A DNA stretch of 44,103 nucleotides from F23-D06 sp947167635. GTDB taxonomy: Bacteria > Bacteroidota > Bacteroidia > Bacteroidales > WCHB1-69. This document shows positions 32,740 to 41,069 of this stretch, in pieces. The stretch is taken from NCBI GenBank assembly GCA_947167635.1, contig CAMVIT010000022.1, forward strand, positions 1 through 44,103, given 5' to 3'. The notes under the pieces are model-generated. The model made no database searches, was not told the DNA's origin, and saw only the letters and a list, made by a program, of their open reading frames with translations. Within the stretch, counting starts at the first letter, position 1. Each line of letters opens with the position of its first letter. The position numbers and the translations under genes were made by a program.

Positions 32740-33790
32740 TAATTCAACTCAAGTTCATGCATCTGTTGTTAATGTTTTCAATGGCATCACAGAAGAACGA
32801 GCAAGGGAGATTTGCAAAGAAGAATTTGAGAAGATAGTCGAATTGACGCAAGAGGCAAAACAGACTTCCCTACAAAGGGTTTGTGAATTGGAAAATCGTG
32901 TTATCCCCAAATTATCACGGATAGAAAATGGATTGGACTTTTTTTCCAATCCTGATTTCCTATTCTTATTGATTGAAGCCCAAAAAGCAGCTGCAAGATC
33001 AGAACGGCCTGTCGATTATGACCTACTATCGGAATTGTTGTTACATAGAGTGAAGAATGATTCTGACAGGGAAAAGAGATTAGGGATAAAAAAAGCCGTT
33101 GAAATTGTTGATAGCATTTCCGATGAAGCATTGTTGGGGTTAACTGTATTTCATTCAGTTACTTCTTTTATTCCCACAAAAGGTGATATAGATGAGGGAT
33201 TGGATATATTAGAGGATTTATTTGGGAAAATAGTATATGATTCATTGCCTGAAGGGGAGAATTGGTTGGACCATCTTGACATCTTGGGAGCAATTCGCAT
33301 TGTTCAATCACAAACGCTAAAACCTCTTATTGATTTTTATTCTTCTGTGTTAAACGGGTATGTTTGTGTTGGTATTTCCAAAAATTCGGAATACCATGAG
33401 CAAGCAAAACAACTGTTGAGAACTTTAAATGTATCTGAAGATGCTCTAGTTGACCATGTCCTTAATCCTGGTTACGTAAGATTGAATGTTTCAAGTCAAA
33501 GAACATTAGATTCTGTGTGCCAACTTGTCCAACCGAACGTGATCATTCCTTTATCAGATGATGAAATAAAAAAAATTGATGAAGTTTTTTCGTTATATGA
33601 AAAAGATAATAACCTTATGCAAAAAGTTAAGCAAAATTTTTCTGAAATGTGGGAGAATCGAAAAACACTTAGCATATTGAAAGAATGGTGGAGTATAATC
33701 CCAAATGCATTAACAATCACTGAAGTTGGCAAGGTGTTAGCTCGAGCAAATGCCCAACGATGCGATAAGACCTTACCTCCGTTAAAATAA
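32711..33790 (+). CDS. LPO_1073/Vpar_1526-like protein
   Basis: The 359-residue protein begins MEMDIQKAGDNSTQVHASVV, then GITEERAREICKEEF, then a helical body with LENRVIPKLSRIE, AQKAAARS, LLSELLLHRVKN, AVEIVDSISDEALLGLTVFH and a C-terminal WWSIIPNALTITEVGKVLA. From memory this is the pattern of the LPO_1073/Vpar_1526 family, whose role is unknown; the GDN-Q motif at the start is typical. The gene overlaps the small membrane-protein gene. Both lie between the hsdS remnant and the ATPase pair, in the second hsdS-hsdR cargo slot. A membrane-linked sensor or effector of a defence unit is a guess based on context. Confidence 0.65.
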   Translation: MEMDIQKAGDNSTQVHASVVNVFNGITEERAREICKEEFEKIVELTQEAKQTSLQRVCELENRVIPKLSRIENGLDFFSNPDFLFLLIEAQKAAARSERPVDYDLLSELLLHRVKNDSDREKRLGIKKAVEIVDSISDEALLGLTVFHSVTSFIPTKGDIDEGLDILEDLFGKIVYDSLPEGENWLDHLDILGAIRIVQSQTLKPLIDFYSSVLNGYVCVGISKNSEYHEQAKQLLRTLNVSEDALVDHVLNPGYVRLNVSSQRTLDSVCQLVQPNVIIPLSDDEIKKIDEVFSLYEKDNNLMQKVKQNFSEMWENRKTLSILKEWWSIIPNALTITEVGKVLARANAQRCDKTLPPLK

Positions 33791-33802
33791 ACAGGCCTGT
33801 TT
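33789..33802. other. 14-bp perfect palindrome
   Basis: AAACAGGCCTGTTT is self-complementary and starts within the stop codon of the LPO_1073-like gene. It could form the core of an operator or a tight hairpin ahead of the separately transcribed ATPase gene. Confidence 0.5.
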
Positions 33803-33877
33803 GATTATACAGAATACATTCCCATTGAGGGATGTTTTCGATTATTTCAAATCACACTCACTTCCATCGAAAAATTG

Positions 33878-33885
33878 TATTTTTG
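33878..33885 (+). promoter_or_regulatory. -7 box of the ATPase-nuclease pair
   Basis: TATTTTTG matches TAnnTTTG and lies 33 bases before the start codon at 33919. It makes the following two genes an independent transcription unit. Confidence 0.55.
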
Positions 33886-33918
33886 CACAATAAAAGAAGA
33901 ATATAAAACATACTCGCT

Positions 33919-35226
33919 ATGAGCAGGATAAAGATAAAGAACTTCGGCCCCATTCGGGAGGGTTTCGTTGAAAACGACGGATGGATGGACGTCAACAAGG
34001 TGACTGTGATGATTGGTGACCAAGGGTCCGGGAAAAGTACCATGGCAAAACTTATCTCGTTGTTTTCATGGATTGAAAAGAGTATAGCACGCAATACTAT
34101 ATCGCCAGAACAATTGAATGTCGAAATTTTCAAGAATTTGTGTTTACAACAGGAAATTTTCGAGTATTTTTCTGACGATACATATTTGTCTTTTGAAGGC
34201 GATGCTTATAATTTCGAATACGATGAGAGGAAGAAATCCTTCAAGACAAAAGTTAATGGCAGTGGCAATAAAAACTATATTTTGCCAAAGATTCAATATG
34301 TATCTGCAGCCAGAAACCTTCTTACCATTTTGTATAACATTTCTTTGCAACAAATTCCCGATAAAAACGGCAATGTTATTGATTTGTCTTCCAATATACC
34401 TTTTATGGTTAAGGTTTTGAACTTTGAGTATATGAAAGCATTGGAAGCGTTCGCCCAAAATGGTTTTTCGCTACCAGTTAATGACACAAGTGTATACTTT
34501 CAAAATCACAATACATTCATTATTGCTAAAGGGAAACGTGTAGCCATGGCTTCTGCTTCGAGTGGCATACAATCAATAACGCCATTGTTGCTTGTCAGTC
34601 ACTTTTTGTTGAATGAAGTTAGCAAAAATATTTACGAGAAGGTTAAAACAATAGACAATAATTTAAAAGGCAGGATAGAGGCCAACTTTTCGGAAGAAAG
34701 TGCAGAACTTTTAGAAAAGTTTAAACAAGTATGTGCTTTCGGCAAGGGAATCCTGACAGAAAAAAAGGACGAAATATTGTTGGATGAAAAACTGAAAAAA
34801 TTCATTCCGTCATTTTTCATTAACATTGTAGAGGAACCCGAACAAAACCTGTTTCCCACTTCTCAACAAAAAGTGATAAACAGTCTGCTCGAATACAACA
34901 ATGCGTTAGACAGCAACAAACTGATTATCACTACCCACAGCCCGTATATCATAGGTTACATGACGCTGGCGGTGAAAGCGATGGAACTTTATAAAAAGGC
35001 TAAAAAAGAGGAAGTGAGAGCGCAAATTAATGAGATAGTCCCTCAAAAGTCGGCCATCAGCCACGGTGACCTGGTTATCTATGAGCTGGATGAGAAGGAC
35101 GGCAGCATTCACAAGTTGGATACCTACAAAGGGATTCCGTCAAGTAAGAATTACTTGAACAGCGAACTGTCTGAGAAAAACGAATTGTATGCTCAACTGT
35201 TAGACATTGAGGATTTATGCCAGTAG
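33919..35226 (+). CDS. AAA (ABC/OLD-like) ATPase, candidate defence protein
   Basis: The 435-residue protein has a Walker A motif GDQGSGKST near residue 33, an ABC-signature-like ASSGIQSITPLLL near 212, a Walker B NIVEEPEQNLFP near 304 and a switch histidine in ITTHSPYIIGYM near 335. This is the AAA_15/AAA_21 arrangement of OLD-like and SMC-like ATPases used in systems such as Gabija, Septu and PARIS. No TOPRIM or other nuclease domain follows the ATPase core. The next gene overlaps it by 10 bases and encodes a small nuclease-like protein, so the two probably act as sensor and effector. Confidence 0.75.
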   Translation: MSRIKIKNFGPIREGFVENDGWMDVNKVTVMIGDQGSGKSTMAKLISLFSWIEKSIARNTISPEQLNVEIFKNLCLQQEIFEYFSDDTYLSFEGDAYNFEYDERKKSFKTKVNGSGNKNYILPKIQYVSAARNLLTILYNISLQQIPDKNGNVIDLSSNIPFMVKVLNFEYMKALEAFAQNGFSLPVNDTSVYFQNHNTFIIAKGKRVAMASASSGIQSITPLLLVSHFLLNEVSKNIYEKVKTIDNNLKGRIEANFSEESAELLEKFKQVCAFGKGILTEKKDEILLDEKLKKFIPSFFINIVEEPEQNLFPTSQQKVINSLLEYNNALDSNKLIITTHSPYIIGYMTLAVKAMELYKKAKKEEVRAQINEIVPQKSAISHGDLVIYELDEKDGSIHKLDTYKGIPSSKNYLNSELSEKNELYAQLLDIEDLCQ

Positions 35227-35726
35227 ATTTTTTCACACAGGGACAAAAAAGCACTTCTGACAAAGAATTGTTTGGCATTTGTGATGACACCATTGGACGT
35301 GACAAGACACCTGCTTATTTGGATGAATCTAATCTGGATAATTGGATTGCGGAAGTGCACAATGGCAGCAGGAAACACATTGATTTTTATGCAATAGATT
35401 GTTGTGTCGTTTGGTACCTGGACAATGGTGACTATGCCAATGCTTGTGACGGCATGTTGGCATATAACGACAATCACAACATTGTGTTTGTGGAATTAAA
35501 AGACCGTAATCCTCAATATAAACAATGGAAGATTAAAGCTGAGAAACAATTGAAAAGTACCATTGAATGTTTTAAAAGCAACCACAACACTGATGGTGTT
35601 TTGATAAAAGCGTATGCTTGCAACAAGCAGGCTTTGTTTGATGAAGGTGTGGAAGAATATCTGGAACGATTCAAAGACGAAACGGGCGTAACTCTCCGTG
35701 TTTTCAGAGAGATAGAAATTCAATAA
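35217..35726 (+). CDS. Small ExK nuclease-like partner of the ATPase
   Basis: The 169-residue protein overlaps the ATPase gene by 10 bases, which suggests translational coupling. A possible PD-(D/E)XK core is seen: CDGML (Asp78), then IVFVELKDR (Glu93 and Lys95), then a helix KAEKQLKSTI. I do not recognise the family. Its size and pairing recall two-gene defence systems in which an ATPase controls a small nuclease, but neither HNH nor TOPRIM motifs are present, so it does not fit Septu, Gabija or PARIS as I know them. Its stop codon is followed by the spacer repeat in front of hsdR. Confidence 0.6.
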   Translation: MPVDFFTQGQKSTSDKELFGICDDTIGRDKTPAYLDESNLDNWIAEVHNGSRKHIDFYAIDCCVVWYLDNGDYANACDGMLAYNDNHNIVFVELKDRNPQYKQWKIKAEKQLKSTIECFKSNHNTDGVLIKAYACNKQALFDEGVEEYLERFKDETGVTLRVFREIEIQ

Positions 35727-35744
35727 CATCAAAACATATCCCTG

Positions 35745-35781
35745 TAATTGTACATTGTTCATTGTAAATTGTTAATTGACC
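35745..35781. repeat. Inverted copy of the TACAATG spacer repeat before hsdR
   Basis: CATTGTTCATTGTAAATTGT (35753-35772) is the exact reverse complement of 28792-28811 in front of hsdS. The two 20-base copies bracket the hsdS gene and all cargo genes, about 7 kb. Confidence 0.85.
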
Positions 35782-38700
35782 ATGTCCGAATACACCAACG
35801 TAGAGCACCCTTTTCTCGAAAAACTGCGCGAGATTAAGTGGCAAGTGATAGACAAAGGCTGCGGCGGCATTCCGCAAGACCCTGCCGAGAGTATGCGCAC
35901 ATCGTTCAGCGAGGTGGTGCTCAAAGATGAGTTCTTCAAGAAGTTGGGCGAACTCAACCCGTGGATAACTGCGGAGCAAAAGGAATACTGCTACCGCAAA
36001 ATCACCGACATCGACAAGCCGCTCACCGATGCCAACCGCGAGATTCACAATATGCTGTTGGAGGGCATCCATCTGCTTACTAAGAACGAGCAGACGGGCG
36101 AGGACAACCCCACCGCCAAAATCATCAACTTCGACAATTACAAGAAGAATTCGTTCATCGCCATCAACCAGTTCCGTGTCGATACCCACAACACCAAACC
36201 CTTCATCATCCCCGACATTGTCTGCTTTGTCAACGGTCTGCCACTCATCGTGGTGGAGTGCAAGGACGAGAATGTCTCGGAGCCGATGAGCGAGGCCTAC
36301 GACCAGATAAAACGTTACGCCAACCAGCGCGTCATCGACGATCCTTTCGCCGACGGTGTGGAAGAGGGTTGCGAACGACTGTTCCATACCAACCTGTTCA
36401 GCGTCATCACCCGCGGTGTGGAGGCGCGCTGCGGCACCATCTCCGCCGATTTCGACTTCTACCTCAACTGGAAGGACATCTTCCCGGAAGAATACGCCGA
36501 AGACACCAACATAGACCCCGCCGAACGACAGGAAATCCTTGTCAAGGGCATGTTCAACCACGAGATTCTGATTGACATCTACCGCAACTTCACGCTGTTC
36601 ATGCAGAAAAAGGATGCACTTGTCAAAATCATCTGCCGATACCAACAGTATCGTGCGGTAGGCAAGATGATTCGCAAGCTGCAGAGCGGCACCGACTGGC
36701 GTAGTCGTAGCGGGGTCATTTGGCACACGCAAGGCAGCGGCAAGTCGCTTACGATGGTCTTCTTGATCAAGAAGATGCGGCATATCGCCGATCTGCGCGA
36801 TTATCGCATCCTGATGGTGGTCGATCGCCACGACTTGGAAGACCAGTTGGCCGAAACTGCCGAATACACCGGCGAGCTGCGTCATGACCCGAAAACCAAG
36901 AAGGTGCAGAATATCGTGGAAAACCGCCAGGCGTTGGTGAAACTCGAAGGCGACACCGCCGACCTCAATCTGGTGATGATACACAAGTTCGGCGAAAACA
37001 AGGAATACTCGTTGGATTCGCTGATCAATGCAGGCATTGTGCCGAAATACGAATCGTTCCCCGTCATTAACGAAAGCAGTAAGATTCTCGTGCTGATTGA
37101 CGAGGCGCATCGTACGCAGGGCGGCGAGATGGGCGACAATCTGTTCCAAGCTTTCCCTAATGCTGCACGTATCGGCTTTACCGGCACACCGCTCATCACA
37201 CCGCGCCACAAGGCAACCACCTGCGAGCGTTTCGGACAATGTGCCGGTGACTTCATTGATGTCTATAAGATGAACGATTCCGTGAAGGATAACGCCACAG
37301 TTGACATCAAATACATTGGCCGAAAGAGCGACGATGACATCCCGTTCAAGGACGAATTCGATGCCGAATTTGAACGGACTTTCTCGAATCGGACGCAGGA
37401 GGAACGCATTGAGATTCAGAAACGTTACGGCACCATGATCGCCTATCTCGAAAGTGCCGATCGGATAATGAAGAACGCTCGCGACATCCTCAAACATTAC
37501 GTTTCAGAAGTGCTTCCCAACGGTTTCAAGGCACAGGTGGTGGCTTCGTCCATTTTGGCGGCAGTGCGTTACAAAATCGCCCTCGAAAAATTGATTCCCG
37601 AATTTATCGTGACAGAAGAGCTGAAATCAGACGAAGATCGCGACGATGTGATGCTGCAACGCCTGCGTATGCTAAAGGTTCGGGCTGTGGTGTCGAGCAG
37701 CGGCAACAACGAGTCTGCCATCATCCATACGGCAAGATTGGAGGCGTTCGCAGATGATGCCATTACAAACTTCAAAAAGGATTTTGACTTGGAGAATCCG
37801 CTTTCAGGCATCGGCATCCTCTGTGTCTGCGACCGGTTGCTGACAGGTTTCGACGCGCCCGTGGAGCAGGTGATGTATCTCGACAAGAACCTTTCGGAAC
37901 ATAACCTGATGCAGGCCATAACGCGCGTGAACCGTACCAAGAAGGGCAAAACACACGGCTTGGTGGTCGATTACTTCGGTGTCACCAAAAATCTGCATAA
38001 GGCATTGGGTATCTACAGTGCCGAAGAAGAACGCGAGGCAAGGGAAGACCTGAAAGATTTCGACACTTATTTCTCTGCCATTGAAAAGGAGATTCCCGAA
38101 TTGGAGATGCGTTACAACAAGATTATTCAGCGTTTTGAGGAAGCTGGCATTTCCGACATTCAGGATTTTCTTGAGCAAAGAACAGACAAAGAGCGCGAGA
38201 AGTCTCTGTGCGAGCAGATTATCTCCGTTTCAGCCAGCATAAAGTTCCGTTCAGAGCAAGACGCCCTGTTCCGTCTGTTCTTCGATATTTTCGATTTGCT
38301 CTTCAACGAGCCCGAAACGCGCAGCCGCTACTACGTTCCGGCCAAGCGAATGGCATACATTGTCGCATTAGTCCGTTGGCATTATAAAGACGAAACCCTT
38401 GATTTGAAGTGGGCGAGCGAGAAGGTGCGCCGCTTGTTGGACAAATACCTGAAATCCGAAGGTGTGCGCGAAACTGTCCCTGAAGTCGATATTTTGTCCG
38501 CCGATTTCCCGAAAATCGTCAACAAAATGTACAACACGCCGCAGACGATAGCGTCAGCGATGGAGCACCAAATCCGTGACCGCATCATCATCAAATTGGG
38601 TGAGGGCAAAAACACCGCTCTGTACCAGAAGTTCAAAGACCGAATGGATAACATTCTGACGACTTATTCAGGTAATTGGGAAGAGATGATCAGCGAATTG

Positions 38701-39054
38701 GAACGTCTGCGTCAGGAATTGGCGAATCCGAAACCTGCGGTGGTGTCGGAGGAAAAAGAGCCCTTCTACGACAAACTCTGCCAATGCGCAGGTGTGGATT
38801 TCGAAGAAAAGCACGACAATATTATTGCCGTGACGGATAAGGTGATGGAACTTGTTCTCTCAGCCATGGCCATCCCAAATCTTTGGACCAAACCCACCAA
38901 CGTGAACGATTTGCGAGGGAAGATCGGCACGACATTGCGCTTTTCAGGCATTCCACAACTGAAAAAAAACAGCGAATCCATTGTTACAGAGTTGATTAAG
39001 TTGGCAAAAAGTAATGAGAGCGTGCTGAGGAAATTCATCATCAACAAAAATTAA
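35782..39054 (+). CDS. hsdR: Type I restriction endonuclease subunit
   Basis: The ~1,090-residue protein begins at MSEYTNVEHPF; a TTG six bases upstream is less likely. The N-terminal nuclease domain shows IPDIVCFVNGLPLIVVECKD (Asp ~141, Glu and Lys ~156-158 of the PD-(D/E)XK site). The superfamily 2 motor has Walker A (WHTQGSGKS, ~317), DEAH (LIDEAHRTQ, ~438), GFTGTP, and the late motifs ending with ITRVNRTKKGKTHG. A helical C-terminal part contacts the methylase. It translocates DNA and cuts unmethylated foreign DNA together with HsdM and HsdS. Its G+C content is higher than that of the cargo genes before it. Its first codons also occur as a remnant at 32362. Confidence 0.93.
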   Translation: MSEYTNVEHPFLEKLREIKWQVIDKGCGGIPQDPAESMRTSFSEVVLKDEFFKKLGELNPWITAEQKEYCYRKITDIDKPLTDANREIHNMLLEGIHLLTKNEQTGEDNPTAKIINFDNYKKNSFIAINQFRVDTHNTKPFIIPDIVCFVNGLPLIVVECKDENVSEPMSEAYDQIKRYANQRVIDDPFADGVEEGCERLFHTNLFSVITRGVEARCGTISADFDFYLNWKDIFPEEYAEDTNIDPAERQEILVKGMFNHEILIDIYRNFTLFMQKKDALVKIICRYQQYRAVGKMIRKLQSGTDWRSRSGVIWHTQGSGKSLTMVFLIKKMRHIADLRDYRILMVVDRHDLEDQLAETAEYTGELRHDPKTKKVQNIVENRQALVKLEGDTADLNLVMIHKFGENKEYSLDSLINAGIVPKYESFPVINESSKILVLIDEAHRTQGGEMGDNLFQAFPNAARIGFTGTPLITPRHKATTCERFGQCAGDFIDVYKMNDSVKDNATVDIKYIGRKSDDDIPFKDEFDAEFERTFSNRTQEERIEIQKRYGTMIAYLESADRIMKNARDILKHYVSEVLPNGFKAQVVASSILAAVRYKIALEKLIPEFIVTEELKSDEDRDDVMLQRLRMLKVRAVVSSSGNNESAIIHTARLEAFADDAITNFKKDFDLENPLSGIGILCVCDRLLTGFDAPVEQVMYLDKNLSEHNLMQAITRVNRTKKGKTHGLVVDYFGVTKNLHKALGIYSAEEEREAREDLKDFDTYFSAIEKEIPELEMRYNKIIQRFEEAGISDIQDFLEQRTDKEREKSLCEQIISVSASIKFRSEQDALFRLFFDIFDLLFNEPETRSRYYVPAKRMAYIVALVRWHYKDETLDLKWASEKVRRLLDKYLKSEGVRETVPEVDILSADFPKIVNKMYNTPQTIASAMEHQIRDRIIIKLGEGKNTALYQKFKDRMDNILTTYSGNWEEMISELERLRQELANPKPAVVSEEKEPFYDKLCQCAGVDFEEKHDNIIAVTDKVMELVLSAMAIPNLWTKPTNVNDLRGKIGTTLRFSGIPQLKKNSESIVTELIKLAKSNESVLRKFIINKN

Positions 39055-39073
39055 AGTGACATTTTGACCTTCT

Positions 39074-39117
39074 ACTTCAAATTTTATCATAAAATCCGAA
39101 GTACAACTTCAAATTTT
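39074..39117. promoter_or_regulatory. Operator-like palindrome with direct repeat
   Basis: ACTTC-AA-ATTTTAT-C-ATAAAAT-CC-GAAGT (39074-39102) is a long interrupted palindrome, and its first 12 bases, ACTTCAAATTTT, recur at 39106-39117. The array lies between hsdR and the promoter of the DUF4143 ATPase gene and looks like a set of repressor half-sites; part of it could also serve as an hsdR terminator. Confidence 0.5.
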
Positions 39118-39152
39118 CACTCGAAAAATAATGTTTGTATTGTTTTTTCTTG

Positions 39153-39160
39153 TATCTTTG
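39153..39160 (+). promoter_or_regulatory. -7 box of the DUF4143 ATPase gene
   Basis: TATCTTTG is a perfect TAnnTTTG match 23 bases before the ATG at 39184. It lies inside the in-frame extension that could start at 39064, which argues for the shorter protein. Confidence 0.6.
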
Positions 39161-39183
39161 CATCCGAGAAAATATCTATTGGT

Positions 39184-40335
39184 ATGTTAAACAGATTATT
39201 GTCACTCAGCGATATAGAAAGCGACAGCCTGTTTTTATGGGGACCTCGCCAAACGGGTAAAAGCACCTTGTTGAAACAATTGTTTTCCAATGTCCCATAT
39301 TACGACTTGCTTAAATCCGACGTTTATACAAAATATAAACTCAAACCTTCTTTGTTGAGAGACGAGTGCATGATGTTGGATGAAGGCTCTGTGGTGGTTA
39401 TAGACGAGGTTCAGAAGATTCCCGCCTTGTTGGATGAAGTACACTGGCTTATGACCAACAAAGACATTCGTTTCATACTTTGCGGCTCAAGTGCCAGAAA
39501 ACTGAGACGAACAAGTGCCAATATGCTTGGCGGAAGGGCTATTCGTAAAGTTCTGCATCCTTTGGTAAGTGCCGAAATCCCTGATTTTGACTTGAATAAA
39601 GCAATAAACCATGGTATGCTTCCACGACATTATCTGATTGAAAACCCTCAAAAACGTCTGCAAGCATACATCGGAGATTATTTACAGCAGGAAATCATTG
39701 CAGAGGCTCTGGTTCGAAATCTTGATTCCTTCACTCGTTTCTTAGAAGTAGCGGCATTGTGTGACACCGAAATGGTTAATTACACCAAAATAGCCAGCGA
39801 TTGCGGAGTGTCTTCCAAAACCATCAAGGAATATTTTACAATCCTTGAGGAGACACTGGTTGGTATGTTTATTCCTGCCTATACAAAAGTGATAAAACGC
39901 AAAGTGCAGCTGGCACCAAAGTTTTATTATTTTGATGTTGGTATAACAAACTATCTCTTGCATAGAGAAAAACTTCAGCATGGCACTGCGGAATACGGAC
40001 ATGCTTTTGAACATCTTATCATTCAAGAGTTGGCGGCTTATCTCGATTATTCCGAATCAAACAAAAAGCTGTCTTTTTGGCACACTTTAAATAATGCATA
40101 CGAGGTGGATGCCGTGATAGGCGACGCTGAGGTTGCCATCGAGATAAAGTCTTCCGAAAGGATTGTCTCTTCTCACCTCAAAGGATTAAAAGCATTTCAA
40201 GAAGAACATCCACAATGTAAACTTGTGGTCGTATCATTAGAAGAAACGCCAAGATTGTTTAATGATGTTGAAGTGTGGCCTGCAAAAGAATTTCTGTCAA
40301 GATTATGGGCTGGTAAGATTATAAGTCCAAAATAA
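39184..40335 (+). CDS. ATP-binding protein with AAA_14 and DUF4143 domains
   Basis: The 383-residue protein has an N-terminal AAA_14 ATPase with Walker A GPRQTGKST (residues 20-28) and Walker B VVVIDEVQKIP (~73-83), followed by CGSSARKL. The C-terminal DUF4143 part contains a nuclease-like segment (HAFEHLIIQELAAYL, then YEVDAVIGDAEVAIEIKSSE). This family is abundant in Bacteroidetes and archaea, and its function is not settled. The D and ExK residues in the DUF4143 part could form a PD-(D/E)XK-like site. It has its own promoter and a palindromic array upstream, so it may be an independent gene at the edge of the defence island. Confidence 0.85.
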   Translation: MLNRLLSLSDIESDSLFLWGPRQTGKSTLLKQLFSNVPYYDLLKSDVYTKYKLKPSLLRDECMMLDEGSVVVIDEVQKIPALLDEVHWLMTNKDIRFILCGSSARKLRRTSANMLGGRAIRKVLHPLVSAEIPDFDLNKAINHGMLPRHYLIENPQKRLQAYIGDYLQQEIIAEALVRNLDSFTRFLEVAALCDTEMVNYTKIASDCGVSSKTIKEYFTILEETLVGMFIPAYTKVIKRKVQLAPKFYYFDVGITNYLLHREKLQHGTAEYGHAFEHLIIQELAAYLDYSESNKKLSFWHTLNNAYEVDAVIGDAEVAIEIKSSERIVSSHLKGLKAFQEEHPQCKLVVVSLEETPRLFNDVEVWPAKEFLSRLWAGKIISPK

Positions 40336-40348
40336 TCAAAACTTTCGT

Positions 40349-41035
40349 ATGAAAATCGGGGATTTGGACATAGAGGTCAAGCGTTCGAAACGTCGCAAAA
40401 CCATCACGGTCAACATTGAGCGTGACGGCAGCGTGAACGCAGTGGCACCTATCGACTGCGATGACGAAACCATACGCAAGGAACTCGAAGCCCGCGAATA
40501 TCTGATTTGCAAGCACGTGGCTCACCGTAAGGCTGTAAACAAGGCGTACATCAACCGTAATTTTGTCAACGGACAGGCATTCCTTTTTATGGGAAAATCG
40601 TATAATCTGCTCATTTCCGAAACCGCCAGAAAATCGCTTGAAATAGTTGATGACAAATTCGTTTTGAACGAGAGATGTCTGCCTAAAGCAAAAGAAACAT
40701 TCATCAAGTTTTACAAGAAGCAAGGCCTGCCTTACTTGCAGGAGCGAATTGCCCATTTTTCAGAATTAGTCGGCCGCACACCCACTTCTATCCGTCTCAT
40801 TGAATTGGGTGGGCATTGGGCATCGTGTACCCCGCAACACACCATCAATTTTCATTGGAAATGCATCATGGCAAAACCTGAAATCATTGATTACCTGATA
40901 GTCCATGAACTTACTCATTTAAAATATCCGCAGCATACTCGTCAATTCTGGGATTCTGTTTTCTCTGTCATGCCCAACTACAAAGAGTATGAGAATTGGC
41001 TGCACGATTATGGTGTGACGTTGAGTTTGGAATAA
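40349..41035 (+). CDS. YgjP-like (DUF45) metalloprotease
   Basis: The 228-residue protein contains the zinc-protease motif HELTH near residue 188, followed by YPQHTRQFW, and the upstream RLIELGGHWASCTPQHTINFHW typical of DUF45/YgjP proteins (SprT-like). The N-terminal part is VKRSKRRKTITVNIERDGS. This family frequently accompanies type I restriction genes, usually close to hsdR, although its role there is unclear. It starts 13 bases after the ATPase gene and probably shares its mRNA. Confidence 0.85.
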   Translation: MKIGDLDIEVKRSKRRKTITVNIERDGSVNAVAPIDCDDETIRKELEAREYLICKHVAHRKAVNKAYINRNFVNGQAFLFMGKSYNLLISETARKSLEIVDDKFVLNERCLPKAKETFIKFYKKQGLPYLQERIAHFSELVGRTPTSIRLIELGGHWASCTPQHTINFHWKCIMAKPEIIDYLIVHELTHLKYPQHTRQFWDSVFSVMPNYKEYENWLHDYGVTLSLE

Positions 41036-41069
41036 AAATGACATATAAAAAAAACACTAATTTTCGTTC

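Noticed and set aside
33919..35726. Gabija, Septu or PARIS assignment of the ATPase pair
   Set aside because: The ATPase lacks a TOPRIM domain, and the partner lacks helicase, HNH and DUF4435 motifs, so no named system was assigned.
35704..37497. Long minus-strand reading frame of 597 codons
   Set aside because: It lies opposite the hsdR gene, whose motifs are unmistakable. The frame is open only because of hsdR codon usage, and its protein looks like a translation shadow.
39064..39183. N-terminal extension of the DUF4143 ATPase
   Set aside because: The extension contains the operator-like palindrome and the -7 box, so it is most likely not translated.
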